In this document: positions 8,170 through 15,506 of the stretch, in pieces
How the letters are laid out: every line of letters starts with the position of its first letter
Numbering within the stretch: the first letter of the stretch is position 1
NCBI GenBank assembly: GCA_001795115.1
Contig: MGNI01000053.1
Coordinates: 19,451-37,302, forward strand
From: Chloroflexi bacterium RBG_16_48_8
GTDB lineage: Bacteria; Chloroflexota; Anaerolineae; Anaerolineales; E44-bin32
Length of the DNA: 17,852 nucleotides
Reading direction: 5' to 3'
The notes under the pieces: generated by a model
The model's input: the letters and a program-made list of their open reading frames with translations, nothing else
What the model was told of the DNA's origin: nothing
Databases searched by the model: none
Position numbers and translations under genes: made by a program

Positions 8170-8190
8170 AATTTTTGTGTGGAGGATCTC

Positions 8191-9213
8191 ATGCCAATTT
8201 CTCCACTTCGGCGAGGAATCTACAATCGTCAGGCGGATAGAATTGAAAAAGCCCTCTTTTCCCTTGCGCTTCCCACACGTGTTCAAGGAGGCGAGGTAAG
8301 CAAGGAGTGTGTACGTTATCATCTTGCGCCGCTTCCGGATGGTTCCGCCTATCAGGTTAACGAGATCGTCTCAAAGGTGGCGGAAGCCATGGGTGTCTAT
8401 AAAGTCCATGTCAATGAAGTGGAGGAGGGATGGGTACTGGATCTGCCGTTAGAAGGAGAGTTCTCTCTGCGGTTGCTTCCTCTTATTGAAGATCTGGGTA
8501 ATCTCCTACCATTGACAGCGGTATTAGGAATTACTGCGAGCGGGAAGCCATTGCTTCTTAACCTGCGACGGAAGGAGACATGGCATTTATTTGCCTATGG
8601 TCCTGCCAGCACTGGGAAGTCTGAATTACTTCGCACCGTTATCCTCTCCCTGGCATTGAAAAATCGGCCATCACAAGTTCAGTTTCTGGGTATTGATCTC
8701 AGTGGAAAAGAACTGTCTGTGATAGAGGCTCTTCCGCATGTCCTGGCAGAGGTAGCGGTTGATCCACATTATGCTGAGGAGTTAATGGGTTGGTTGGGGG
8801 ATGAGATTGAAAGACGAAAACAAGCTCAAGGGATGTATCCGGATGTCATACTTCTCATCGATGAGCTTGAAGGTGTGATGCATCACTCTGAAATGCTGCT
8901 GAGGGAACTTCCTCTAATCTTACATGAGGGTTCGAAAATAGGTGTGCATCTAGTAGCAACAAGTAAAGAAATTCGACCTGGTTCTATCATGCCCAATTGG
9001 CGGAAATCGGGGACCGTTGTTGCTAAAGCCGGTCATGATGTGACTCAAGCTGAAATTGCCGAGACCGGAAGAGGTCAGTTTGAATTTAACGTTGCTGGTG
9101 AGAGGACAGTTGCGCAGGTTGCCTGGCTTCCTGCACAGGATCTTCAACAGGCGATAACGATGGTTCATACGGGATGGCGTTCGAAAAGTACAGCGGTTAA
9201 TCTTAAAGCCTGA
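8191..9213 (+). CDS. Small soluble FtsK/SpoIIIE-type (HerA-FtsK) ATPase, probably SOS-induced
   Basis: This is a 340-residue DNA-translocase-type ATPase. The N-terminal part (about 25-92; VSKECVRYHLAPLP, EIVSKVAEAMGVYKVHV) resembles the small beta/alpha subdomain that precedes the FtsK motor. The motor has Walker A GPASTGKSELL (137-147), the FtsK-type strand FLGIDLSGKELSVIEALPHV (165-184), Walker B VILLIDELEGV (219-229) and HEGSKIGVHLVATSKE (245-260), matching FtsK's 'GR..GIHLV.ATQ'. It has no transmembrane helix and no C-terminal winged-helix gamma domain, so it is not the cell-division FtsK. I chose the ATG at 8191 because GGAGG (8181-8185) lies 5 nt before it; an upstream in-frame GTG at 8179 overlaps that site. 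Its promoter carries two LexA boxes. E. coli ftsK is also LexA-regulated (dinH), which makes the link plausible. The fold is secure and the exact role unknown. Confidence 0.85.
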   Translation: MPISPLRRGIYNRQADRIEKALFSLALPTRVQGGEVSKECVRYHLAPLPDGSAYQVNEIVSKVAEAMGVYKVHVNEVEEGWVLDLPLEGEFSLRLLPLIEDLGNLLPLTAVLGITASGKPLLLNLRRKETWHLFAYGPASTGKSELLRTVILSLALKNRPSQVQFLGIDLSGKELSVIEALPHVLAEVAVDPHYAEELMGWLGDEIERRKQAQGMYPDVILLIDELEGVMHHSEMLLRELPLILHEGSKIGVHLVATSKEIRPGSIMPNWRKSGTVVAKAGHDVTQAEIAETGRGQFEFNVAGERTVAQVAWLPAQDLQQAITMVHTGWRSKSTAVNLKA

Positions 9214-9587
9214 TGGAAATAGTGAGCCAATCTGTATGGCAGGGTTGTTTAACTACAGGGGATGATAGGGTGACTTGAATGGAGGACAGAGTGGATCCAT
9301 TCCATTAAATTTAGGAGGGTTGAATATCTCTTCTAATTGTTGTTGGCTATCGATGACATTTTCAAGGGTGAAAAGAAAAAGCTATCTCAATGAAACTTTT
9401 CACATGGGTGAGAAAGAATGGGTTGTAGCAAAAAAGGGAAGAGTGTCATGGGATCCGATTTTGGCACGAAACATGCCTCTAAGATTATGGAGGTGCATCG
9501 GAAGCATGGCAGTGGCAAGTGATCATGTACAGGCATTCTTCCCATATGGATCGAACACATTATTCTATCTAAGCTCCGGAGGGCAGC
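9214..9587. other. Gap between FtsK-like ATPase gene and small unknown gene
   Basis: There is no convincing gene in these 374 bp. One open frame (9275-9613, TTG start, 112 codons) runs through but has no properly spaced ribosome-binding site, overlaps the start of the next gene by 26 nt and has no motif I know. It may be non-coding or the remains of a gene. No terminator or clear promoter is visible, so the ATPase transcript could run into the next gene. Confidence 0.4.
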
Positions 9588-9851
9588 ATGGATATCGGAA
9601 TGCTTTGGTTTGACTCGAATCAGCAACAGGATGTAAGTGCAAGGATAAAAAAAGCTTCAACGTATTACAGGTCTAAGTACGGACGAAAGCCGGATCTCTG
9701 TTATGTACATCCGAGCACTTTGTGTGGGGAAATACCCAAAGAAGTCGACGGTTTGAAGGTGCTGATGAGTCAAACTGTATTACCCAATCACTTCTGGTTA
9801 GGAATAGAAAAGGCTGAGGCATCGAAAGTTCATTCGAAAGTCGCTGCATGA
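9588..9851 (+). CDS. Small conserved-looking hypothetical protein (87 aa)
   Basis: I do not know its function. The start is well supported: GGAGGG at 9578-9583 lies 4 nt before the ATG. The sequence opens with MDIGMLWFDSN, then has a charged helix-like part with YYRSKYGRKPDLCYVHPSTL and a later hydrophobic piece, VLPNHFWLGIE. Its mixed, compact composition with Trp/Phe/Pro/His signatures looks like a real folded protein rather than a chance frame, and it reminds me of small hypothetical proteins from Chloroflexota genomes, though I cannot verify that. It follows the candidate SOS-regulated FtsK-like gene on the same strand, 374 bp away, and could belong to that regulon. A weak hairpin with seven T's follows at the stop codon. 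Confidence 0.65.
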   Translation: MDIGMLWFDSNQQQDVSARIKKASTYYRSKYGRKPDLCYVHPSTLCGEIPKEVDGLKVLMSQTVLPNHFWLGIEKAEASKVHSKVAA

Positions 9852-9862
9852 AATGTTTTTTT
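9829..9862 (+). terminator. Weak candidate terminator at the stop of the 87-aa gene
   Basis: TTCAT (9829-9833) pairs with ATGAA (9848-9852), and seven T's follow at 9856-9862. The stem is only 5 bp and the loop 14 nt, so the T-run is the main support. It overlaps the stop codon of the small gene. Confidence 0.3.
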
Positions 9863-10260
9863 GGATGAAATCCTATCTGCGAGTTCCTCATAGTTTCCCT
9901 TGAAGGATTATATTCTTGGAAATCCGCAAGATGTTGATCCATCCCATCAAGGAAGATCTGCTGCCAGGAGCCGTCTCTTGCTGATAGCAGCTTATGGATA
10001 AGCTGGATCACATTTATTTGAAATTAAATAGGAATCCTTAAATGTTAAGTTACTCTGTGGGTAAATCTAATGAAGCATACCATCTCATCAAGGATTCCAT
10101 CCTTTTAACCTTATCAGCGGTCTTGAGGTTATTCTTATTAGATATGAGCCACCTGAAAAAAGGCTGCTCAACTAAGAGGGGCCCCCGCATTTCCTATCTT
10201 CTATTATGAAGAGCTTTTTTGTTAGATTCAAAAATAATTGTGAACGAAGGGTAATAGGCT
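9852..10260. other. Intergenic region between the small gene and holA
   Basis: This is about 400 bp with no gene. It separates the plus-strand small gene from the convergent minus-strand holA. The only structure I see is a GGGGCCCC palindrome near 10179 and, at 10197-10220, a 5-bp hairpin (TCTTC/GAAGA) followed by GC and six T's, a possible weak plus-strand terminator. No promoter, RNA gene or longer repeat is evident. Confidence 0.4.
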
Positions 10261-11253
10261 CTATGAGCAGGTAAGGGTTGCTACAAATCTCTCCAAAGAA
10301 ACCTCCAGATTGTCCTGGCCGATTTTTGAAGCGATATCCATTTCATTCAGTTGATGATAAATCCTCTCAAGATCATCCAGGCTGAAATTATTTGTCTGAG
10401 CGATGATCTTTCCGGCGACGTAGGGATGGAGATGAAGTGCGTCCTTAGGATCTTGGTGATTTAAATCAGCTTCCTTGGCGAGCAGTAGGAGTCGAAATTG
10501 GCGGACAATCATGGCAAAGGCATAGAGGGGAGTGTCATCCTCTAGAAGCTGGCGCAGCCATTGAAGAGCCTGCGAACCATTGCGAAGACCGATCGCATCC
10601 ACCATAGCGAAAACATCGCTTTGTCTTTGCAAGGGTGTTAATTTTTCGATATCTTCGATCTCTATGGATCGCTCACGATTGACGTAATCGAGAAGTTTGG
10701 ATAGTTCTTGAAGCGTAAGGTATGGATCTTCATTGACAAATTCAGCCAGCAGCTGGGCAGCCTGTAGCTCGATCTCGCCGCCGAGCTCGAGGGTGCGCTG
10801 TTGGATCCAATGTACAAACTGAGAACCGTGTGGAAGCTCAAAGCGTTTGATGTAGGCTGAAGGTTGATGTATTTCAAGCCATTGAATGAGTTCAGAAAGC
10901 TTTTTGGGTGTTTTACCCTTGGAAGATTTGAAGTCGACATTCTCAATAAGCAGAAGCGCAGTCGTCCTTGGAAGAGAATCGATCACTTGATAAAAGGCTT
11001 CTTTAACGCGAGTGTCGGCTATATAACGTGTCGGTTCTTCGAGGATGACAAGCCGTCGTGGGGCCAGGAACGGTAAGGAGGTGCAGACTTCTTCGAACTT
11101 CCCTAGGGTAAATTTGATCGGGGTGAAGGTTTCGATATTCATGTCTGCTGTGGAAGGATCCCCCATTTTTTCACGCAGACGGCTGACAAACTCCGAGAAA
11201 GCAAGTTCGTGATCTCCGTAGAGAAGATAAACTGTCGGTGGTGCTTCTGCCAT
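10261..11253 (-). CDS. holA: DNA polymerase III delta subunit
   Basis: Delta is the clamp-loader subunit that opens the beta sliding clamp. Typical features run in order: VYLLYGDHELAFSEF near the N-terminus, the clamp-binding LPFLAPRRLVILEEP stretch (about 60-74), DSLPRTTALLLIENV, then the helical part with YLTLQELSKLLDYV, DVFAMVDAIGLRNGSQAL and YAFAMIVRQFRLLLLAKE. The C-terminal collar domain ends near LEVSLERFVATLTCS. The length of 330 is normal. No Walker A is present, as expected for delta. Its ATG follows the DUF6391 stop by 4 nt and has no clear ribosome-binding site of its own, so it probably depends on translational coupling. holB, encoding its partner delta', is about 1.9 kb away on the other strand. 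Confidence 0.93.
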   Translation of the reverse strand: MAEAPPTVYLLYGDHELAFSEFVSRLREKMGDPSTADMNIETFTPIKFTLGKFEEVCTSLPFLAPRRLVILEEPTRYIADTRVKEAFYQVIDSLPRTTALLLIENVDFKSSKGKTPKKLSELIQWLEIHQPSAYIKRFELPHGSQFVHWIQQRTLELGGEIELQAAQLLAEFVNEDPYLTLQELSKLLDYVNRERSIEIEDIEKLTPLQRQSDVFAMVDAIGLRNGSQALQWLRQLLEDDTPLYAFAMIVRQFRLLLLAKEADLNHQDPKDALHLHPYVAGKIIAQTNNFSLDDLERIYHQLNEMDIASKIGQDNLEVSLERFVATLTCS

Positions 11254-11257
11254 ATTA

Positions 11258-11779
11258 TTAACGTGTTAGGATGCGGTATAAACTTCCCTTCCCGCTCCGG
11301 ATCCTATTAACGGATACAATTTCGAGTGTGCCTGGTTCTGCCTTTGTTGTGAGATATTGCTGCACCCGGGTGCCCAATGGTTGAGCAATAATCAAGCCCA
11401 AGATAGCACTCATTATGGCCAGGGGAAGATGTTTTAATTTATCCTGCTGATTTTGGTCACCTGAACCTTGTATGGAAAAGTAGGCAGCCAAACCCGAAAG
11501 CACACCTGCAGTGAGCAGGTTTGTCCCACAATTTGGATGTATGGCGAGGCGATGTTCTCCTGCCCGTAGACGATCTAAGGCTAATTGAGCTCCCTCTTCA
11601 ATGGCGAGCTTGGGTAAGTTGGTATAGAGAAAGAACCCATGGCTATCGGAACGACCGACTATGGTTGATTTCGGATTGTGTGCACTGAGCATGTGAATGG
11701 TGGCATGTTCCAGTGCATGATTTCGACGGATACGAGTGATTAATTGTTTAAGATTACGATTGCCATTGGAAGAGGGCAT
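11258..11779 (-). CDS. DUF6391-type small membrane protein
   Basis: This is a protein of unknown function that I recognise as the DUF6391 type from its paired motifs: IRRNHALEHATIHML (about 17-31), VGRSDSHGFFLY (41-52) and RLAIHPNCGTNLLTAG (77-92). Two hydrophobic segments follow, about 87-104 and 118-136, likely membrane helices, then a soluble tail. The conserved His, Glu and Cys residues suggest a metal-binding or catalytic site, but that is inference. The open frame has an upstream TTG at 11785; I prefer the ATG at 11779 because AAAGG lies 6 nt before it. It is co-directional with holA, 4 nt apart, and so forms a likely two-gene operon from the promoter around 11807-11812. A role in replication is not implied. 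Confidence 0.8.
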   Translation of the reverse strand: MPSSNGNRNLKQLITRIRRNHALEHATIHMLSAHNPKSTIVGRSDSHGFFLYTNLPKLAIEEGAQLALDRLRAGEHRLAIHPNCGTNLLTAGVLSGLAAYFSIQGSGDQNQQDKLKHLPLAIMSAILGLIIAQPLGTRVQQYLTTKAEPGTLEIVSVNRIRSGKGSLYRILTR

Positions 11780-11806
11780 ATTCAACCTTTATCAATCTTT
11801 GAAGAG

Positions 11807-11852
11807 ATTATACATGAGGGAGAATATCTATAGCTAAGGATTATTTGGTCAA
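11807..11852 (-). promoter_or_regulatory. Candidate promoter of the DUF6391-holA operon
   Basis: On the minus strand a perfect TATAAT (11807-11812) lies about 28 nt before the ATG at 11779, giving a short leader that includes the AAAGG site. Its -35 is poor. A second possible pair is TTGACC (11847-11852) and TAGATA (11825-11830) with a 16-bp spacer. Either could serve the operon. Confidence 0.45.
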
Positions 11853-11912
11853 AGAGAGGGAGACCTACCATCGGGACCAGGGGTGTTCACTATCTTGCAT
11901 AGGAGGGATAAG

Positions 11913-12902
11913 TCAAGATGCTGTGATTCCCTCTGGTGTCTTGAGGCCGATATTTTGTAGAAGTGCATTAAGGTGAGATCTGTTCGAGCATGTGAGTAAG
12001 GCATCCCGGGTACATTTTGGCAGTTTCATAGGCTTAAGATAGGCTGCGAGATGTTTCCTGAAACGCAGCATTCCCCAATTTAGGCCGTAGAAGTCTATCA
12101 TTCGATCCAAGTGAAGGTGTAGGATGGATGCCACTTCTTCAAGAGGCACGTCTTTGCGATTGCGGCGCTCAAAAATCCAAGGGTTTCCTATCGCTGCGCG
12201 ACCGATCATGATAGCGTCACAGCCTGTATAAGTTGATATCTGATCGATATCTTCGACGCATTTCACGTCCCCATTCCCAATGACAGGGAACCTTACAGTT
12301 GCTTTGATTTCAGCAATAGCATCCCAATCCGCATCTCCCTGGTAACCCTGGTCTCTTGTTCGGGCGTGTACTGCGATGAAAGCACCACCTTGATCTTCGA
12401 TCATTCGAGCTATGTCTCGATAATTCTTACTTTGAAGAGTCCAGCCAAGGCGGATCTTGGCACTGATGGGTACATTGAGTCGAGAGGTGAGGCGCTTAAT
12501 GATCTTTCCTACCTTATCTACATCTCGAAGTAATCCTGCCCCAGCCCCTCGTCCGGAAATCCCCCGTATGGAGCATCCCATATTGATATCGATCACATCC
12601 GGGTTGTATCTTTGTATCTGTCTGGCTGCAGCGAGAAGACGTTCCTCATTATCATCATAGATTTGAAATACCACAGGGCGTTCCTCTGGTAGATAGCCCA
12701 GGGCAAGACAGGCCTCATGATCCTTGGTTAAGATCTCCGTAGCTCCAATAAAAGGGGCGTAACTCATCGCAGAACCCATGGTTCGGCAGATGGATCGGTA
12801 GGGCAGATCTGAATAGCCTCGCATGGGTGCAAGGATCAAGTCACCTTCGATAGGAAGGGAGCCAACGAAAAATCTAGGGTTCATGTTGCTTATGATCAGC
12901 AT
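11913..12902 (-). CDS. dus: tRNA-dihydrouridine synthase (Dus family)
   Basis: This FMN enzyme reduces uridines in tRNA to dihydrouridine using NADPH. Motifs in order, numbered from ATG 12902: LILAPMRGYSDLPYRSICR (22-40), VVFQIYDDNEE (77-87), the catalytic-Cys loop DINMGCSIRGISGRGAGAGL (Cys110), SAKIRLGW (147-154, flavin Lys149), AVHARTRDQGYQGDADW (177-193), GNGDV (209-213) and MIGRAAIGNPWIF (232-244). Usual Dus proteins have GCP after the active loop; here it is GCS. The length of 329 is typical. An alternative ATG lies at 12884. A TATAAA on the minus strand overlaps the first ATG, which would favour the second start if it is a -10 element. Which Dus class (A, B or C) is uncertain. The gene diverges from holB. 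Confidence 0.9.
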   Translation of the reverse strand: MLIISNMNPRFFVGSLPIEGDLILAPMRGYSDLPYRSICRTMGSAMSYAPFIGATEILTKDHEACLALGYLPEERPVVFQIYDDNEERLLAAARQIQRYNPDVIDINMGCSIRGISGRGAGAGLLRDVDKVGKIIKRLTSRLNVPISAKIRLGWTLQSKNYRDIARMIEDQGGAFIAVHARTRDQGYQGDADWDAIAEIKATVRFPVIGNGDVKCVEDIDQISTYTGCDAIMIGRAAIGNPWIFERRNRKDVPLEEVASILHLHLDRMIDFYGLNWGMLRFRKHLAAYLKPMKLPKCTRDALLTCSNRSHLNALLQNIGLKTPEGITAS

Positions 12903-13083
12903 TTATACTGCATAAAGGCCCATCGGGATACGAGAATCCGGATAGTTACATTTTATTTTGCTGATTTCCTCTGCTATTAAGTTAGATAAGGATAAGGGGT
13001 AGCAAAATTCCCCCAGTATCAAGCCAACAACGGGGGTACTTTATGCAACTTTTCATAAAATCCATCCGGTAAAGGTTATTCTC

Positions 13084-13113
13084 TTGTGACCTTGGATCAG
13101 GCTGGGCTACAAT
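13084..13113 (+). promoter_or_regulatory. holB promoter, probably giving a leaderless mRNA
   Basis: TTGTGA (13084-13089) and TACAAT (13108-13113) are separated by 18 bp. Only 6 nt lie between the -10 element and the holB ATG at 13120, so transcription should begin at or very near the start codon. No Shine-Dalgarno sequence precedes the ATG, which fits. Confidence 0.6.
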
Positions 13114-13119
13114 GGGTGT

Positions 13120-14157
13120 ATGAATTGGGATATGATCGGTCACGAGTGGGCTGTGAATCTGCTGCGAAGCCATATAACTGGAAACCAGGTCAAGCATGCT
13201 TACCTGTTCACAGGTCCTCCAGGCGTTGGAAAACGGACCTTGGCTCTGCGTTTTCTTCAGGCGGTAGCCTGCATAGATCCTCCGCGAGACGGAGAGTTCT
13301 GTGGAAATTGCCGTGCTTGTAAAGCCATTTCCATGAATATTCATCCCGATGTCCATGTAGTTACTGCGGAGGAGAATGAACGATCTATCAGGGTTGATCA
13401 AATTCGAGCCCTTCGGGCAAAGCTATCCCTGTCACCTTATGAAGGCGAAAGACGAATGGCTCTCATCATTGGATTTCACCAAGCCACGGATCAAGCGGCC
13501 AATGCGCTCTTAAAAACCCTTGAAGAACCACCCTCACAAGTTGTACTGATACTGACAGCCTTATCGACCGAATCCTTGCTCCCGACGATTGTCTCTCGCT
13601 GCGAAGTCATTTCTTTGCGTTCACTGCCAGTGACAAAGTTGGTTGACCATCTTCTCTCCCAAGGGGAGGATGAAGGACGTGCCCAGATGTTGGCTGTCCT
13701 TGCGGGGGGAAGGCCTGGATATGCGTTGGATTTTTCAAAGAACCCTGAGCGGCTCGAACGCAGAACGAGATTTTTAGATGAAATGCAAGAACTCATAGGC
13801 GTTGGACGGTTAGAACGCTTTGCGTATGTGGAAGCTTGGAGTGAAAGATTGAAGCGGAAATTTCCATCTCCAGAGGATCAGCGGAAGGAGTGTATTGATG
13901 TCCTGGAGTTATGGCTTGGGGATTGGCGCGATGTCATGCTGACTGCGTATGATGTTCATCAGAGTATTAGTAATCCCGATCGAAGAAGCGAAATAAGGAA
14001 CCTTTCAGATCATATCCCTGAAGACCAGATCGTAAGAGCTGTTAATGCCTTCCAGGAAACGATCACTGCGATAGATAACAATGCCAACCTTCGCTTGGCA
14101 TTGGAGACCTTGATGCTTGATTTCCCCAGAGCGGATTTTCCATTGATACAATCCTAA
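13120..14157 (+). CDS. holB: DNA polymerase III delta' subunit
   Basis: Delta' is the stator of the clamp loader and works with delta and tau/gamma. It has an AAA+ fold with GPPGVGKRT (32-40), a zinc module with Cys51, Cys61, Cys64 and Cys67, the IRVDQIRALRAKLSLSPYEG region (about 90-109), DQAANALLKTLEEPP (124-138), the SRC arginine-finger motif (159-161) and AVLAGGRPGYALDF. The Walker lysine is followed by Arg instead of Thr/Ser. Delta' often has degenerate ATP-binding motifs, so loss of ATPase activity is likely. The length of 345 is normal. The start at 13120 has no ribosome-binding site, but a -10 element lies 6 nt upstream, suggesting a leaderless message. It diverges from dus and ends convergent with spoVS. 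Confidence 0.93.
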   Translation: MNWDMIGHEWAVNLLRSHITGNQVKHAYLFTGPPGVGKRTLALRFLQAVACIDPPRDGEFCGNCRACKAISMNIHPDVHVVTAEENERSIRVDQIRALRAKLSLSPYEGERRMALIIGFHQATDQAANALLKTLEEPPSQVVLILTALSTESLLPTIVSRCEVISLRSLPVTKLVDHLLSQGEDEGRAQMLAVLAGGRPGYALDFSKNPERLERRTRFLDEMQELIGVGRLERFAYVEAWSERLKRKFPSPEDQRKECIDVLELWLGDWRDVMLTAYDVHQSISNPDRRSEIRNLSDHIPEDQIVRAVNAFQETITAIDNNANLRLALETLMLDFPRADFPLIQS

Positions 14158-14433
14158 GAAGCATACTTATTGGATCTCTCTCCAGAATTTGTTCTTTAGA
14201 CTTAGGTTTACTTGTTGTGCTGTCTTATGGATTTCCATTCCCGTTGAAGATAAGAGAATGTCGCTTAGAACATCCAGCGAGTTATTTTCAAACTGTTGGA
14301 TGCATTATGTTGTGTCAATACAGATGGGCAGCACAAGGGAATACATTCTCTTCAGTTCCGATTGAGGAAGAATCGACATAGGAGCCAAAAGACAAGGGAA
14401 TATAACACTATCTGACGGTGAACAGTGGGCGAT

Positions 14434-14694
14434 TTAACGAACTTCAATTACAAGCCGAACGGCGGTCCGTTCTTTGCCCTCAATATCTACCGTAGTGAAT
14501 TCAGGTATGCAAACAATATCGAGACCATCTTCTTGGAGGTATCCTCGCGCGATGGCGACGGCTTTTATGGCCTGGTTCACTGCGCCTGCACCAATGGCTT
14601 GTGCTTCAGCTCTTTTATGCTCGCGCACGACTCCGGCAATAGCTCCTGCGACAGCGGATGTCCGCGAGGAGGCCGAGACCTTGATGACGTCCAT
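14434..14694 (-). CDS. spoVS: Stage V sporulation protein S (SpoVS)
   Basis: SpoVS is a small Alba-like protein, probably nucleic-acid binding, first found in Bacillus sporulation but also present in many bacteria that do not form spores. The 86 residues match the family over the full length: MDVIKVSASSRTSAVAGAIA, HKRAEAQAIGAGAVNQAIKA, VAIARGYL and IPEFTTVDIEGKERTAVRL. The length equals the usual one. The start at ATG 14694 is preceded by AAAGGAGT with about 9 nt spacing. It is last in the minus-strand kinase cluster, 100 bp after the second kinase, and convergent with holB. Its role here is unknown; chromosome or cell-division control would be a guess. Confidence 0.93.
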   Translation of the reverse strand: MDVIKVSASSRTSAVAGAIAGVVREHKRAEAQAIGAGAVNQAIKAVAIARGYLQEDGLDIVCIPEFTTVDIEGKERTAVRLVIEVR

Positions 14695-14794
14695 CGGGTA
14701 ATACTCCTTTGGCGAGAACTAATCGGTCACCCGAATATAAATGCGGCCGTAATTCGATTGTACTGGAATTGCACTACCGAAGCAAGGAAAATAT

Positions 14795-15469
14795 TCACAT
14801 GGATTGATCATTAACCTTGGCCATCTCTGAAGCTTCAAAGACAACTTCCTCCTTCCCGGCTAGTTTCTCATTGATTTTAGAGACAATCAAATCCAGGTGG
14901 CTGTCGTATGCCACATAATCCAGATCATCCGCAGGAACGGTAAGCACTGGGCACAACTTAAAATTAATCGTCCAAGCTTCATAGAGGGCATTTAGCCGAT
15001 GCAGATATTCGGATTTTATCTGTCTTTCATAGTCCCTGCCTCGTAGTGCGATCCGTCGTTCAAGGGTGGGTATGGAGGCGCGTAAATAAATCACGAGATC
15101 GGGGGGTGGCAAAAAATCTGTGAGGATTTGATAAAGCTCCCGATAGGTTTGATAATCTCGTTCTGTCATATGCCGTTGGAGATAGAGATTCTGGGCGAAA
15201 ATTTCGGCATCTTCATACACGCTTCGATCCTGAATGGCGGAGGTGGGATGATCTAATAATTGACGATGCGCACGGAGACGCCGAGTGAGGAAGAACATTT
15301 GTGAATGGAAAGCCCACGAGCGCATATCTCGATAGAATTCGGCCAGGTAAGGATTTTCGCCTACAGGTTCATAGAAGGGTTCCCAACCTAGTCGTTTCGA
15401 TAATAGCTCAACAAGAGTTGATTTTCCCACGCCAATATTGCCAGCAACTGTTACGAATCGCTTCTTCAT
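14795..15469 (-). CDS. Deoxynucleoside kinase (dAK/dGK-like), second of two
   Basis: This enzyme phosphorylates deoxynucleosides to 5'-monophosphates in dNTP salvage. It has the P-loop GNIGVGKS (10-17), substrate-site EPVGENPYL (34-42), WAFHSQMFFLTRR (52-64), the DRS motif in IQDRSVYEDAEIFA (79-92) and the lid region RIALRGRDYERQ (139-150). The length of 224 is normal. The start at ATG 15469 has a strong GGAGG 7 nt upstream. Which base it prefers cannot be told from sequence; the layout resembles the deoxyadenosine/deoxyguanosine kinases of Lactobacillus and Bacillus. It lies 37 nt after the nucleotidyltransferase gene and before spoVS, in one likely operon with another kinase of the same fold (16484-17119). 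A charged tail of about 20 residues follows the kinase fold. Confidence 0.92.
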   Translation of the reverse strand: MKKRFVTVAGNIGVGKSTLVELLSKRLGWEPFYEPVGENPYLAEFYRDMRSWAFHSQMFFLTRRLRAHRQLLDHPTSAIQDRSVYEDAEIFAQNLYLQRHMTERDYQTYRELYQILTDFLPPPDLVIYLRASIPTLERRIALRGRDYERQIKSEYLHRLNALYEAWTINFKLCPVLTVPADDLDYVAYDSHLDLIVSKINEKLAGKEEVVFEASEMAKVNDQSM

Positions 15470-15506
15470 TGAGTCGCCTCCAGATCAGCCAACCCTATCC
15501 CTGAAA

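Larger units (their letters stand above)
7841..8190. other. Divergent regulatory region between the MEMO gene and the FtsK-like ATPase gene
   Basis: This 350-bp gap separates two divergent genes. It holds, from left to right, an extended -10-like element for the MEMO gene (minus strand TGCTAAAAT, with the hexamer at 7861-7866), a pair of interlocked inverted repeats (8013-8053), and the LexA-box promoter of the FtsK-like gene (8121-8169). A weak minus-strand open frame (8001-8192) crosses both the repeats and the promoter and is not credible as a gene. Confidence 0.6.

Noticed and set aside
8001..8192. Minus-strand 63-codon frame upstream of the FtsK-like gene
   Set aside because: It runs across the near-consensus promoter and LexA boxes and through the interlocked repeats, and has no good start signal.
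9275..9613. 112-codon frame before the 87-aa gene
   Set aside because: It has a TTG start without a usable ribosome-binding site, overlaps a better-supported gene, and resembles nothing known to me.
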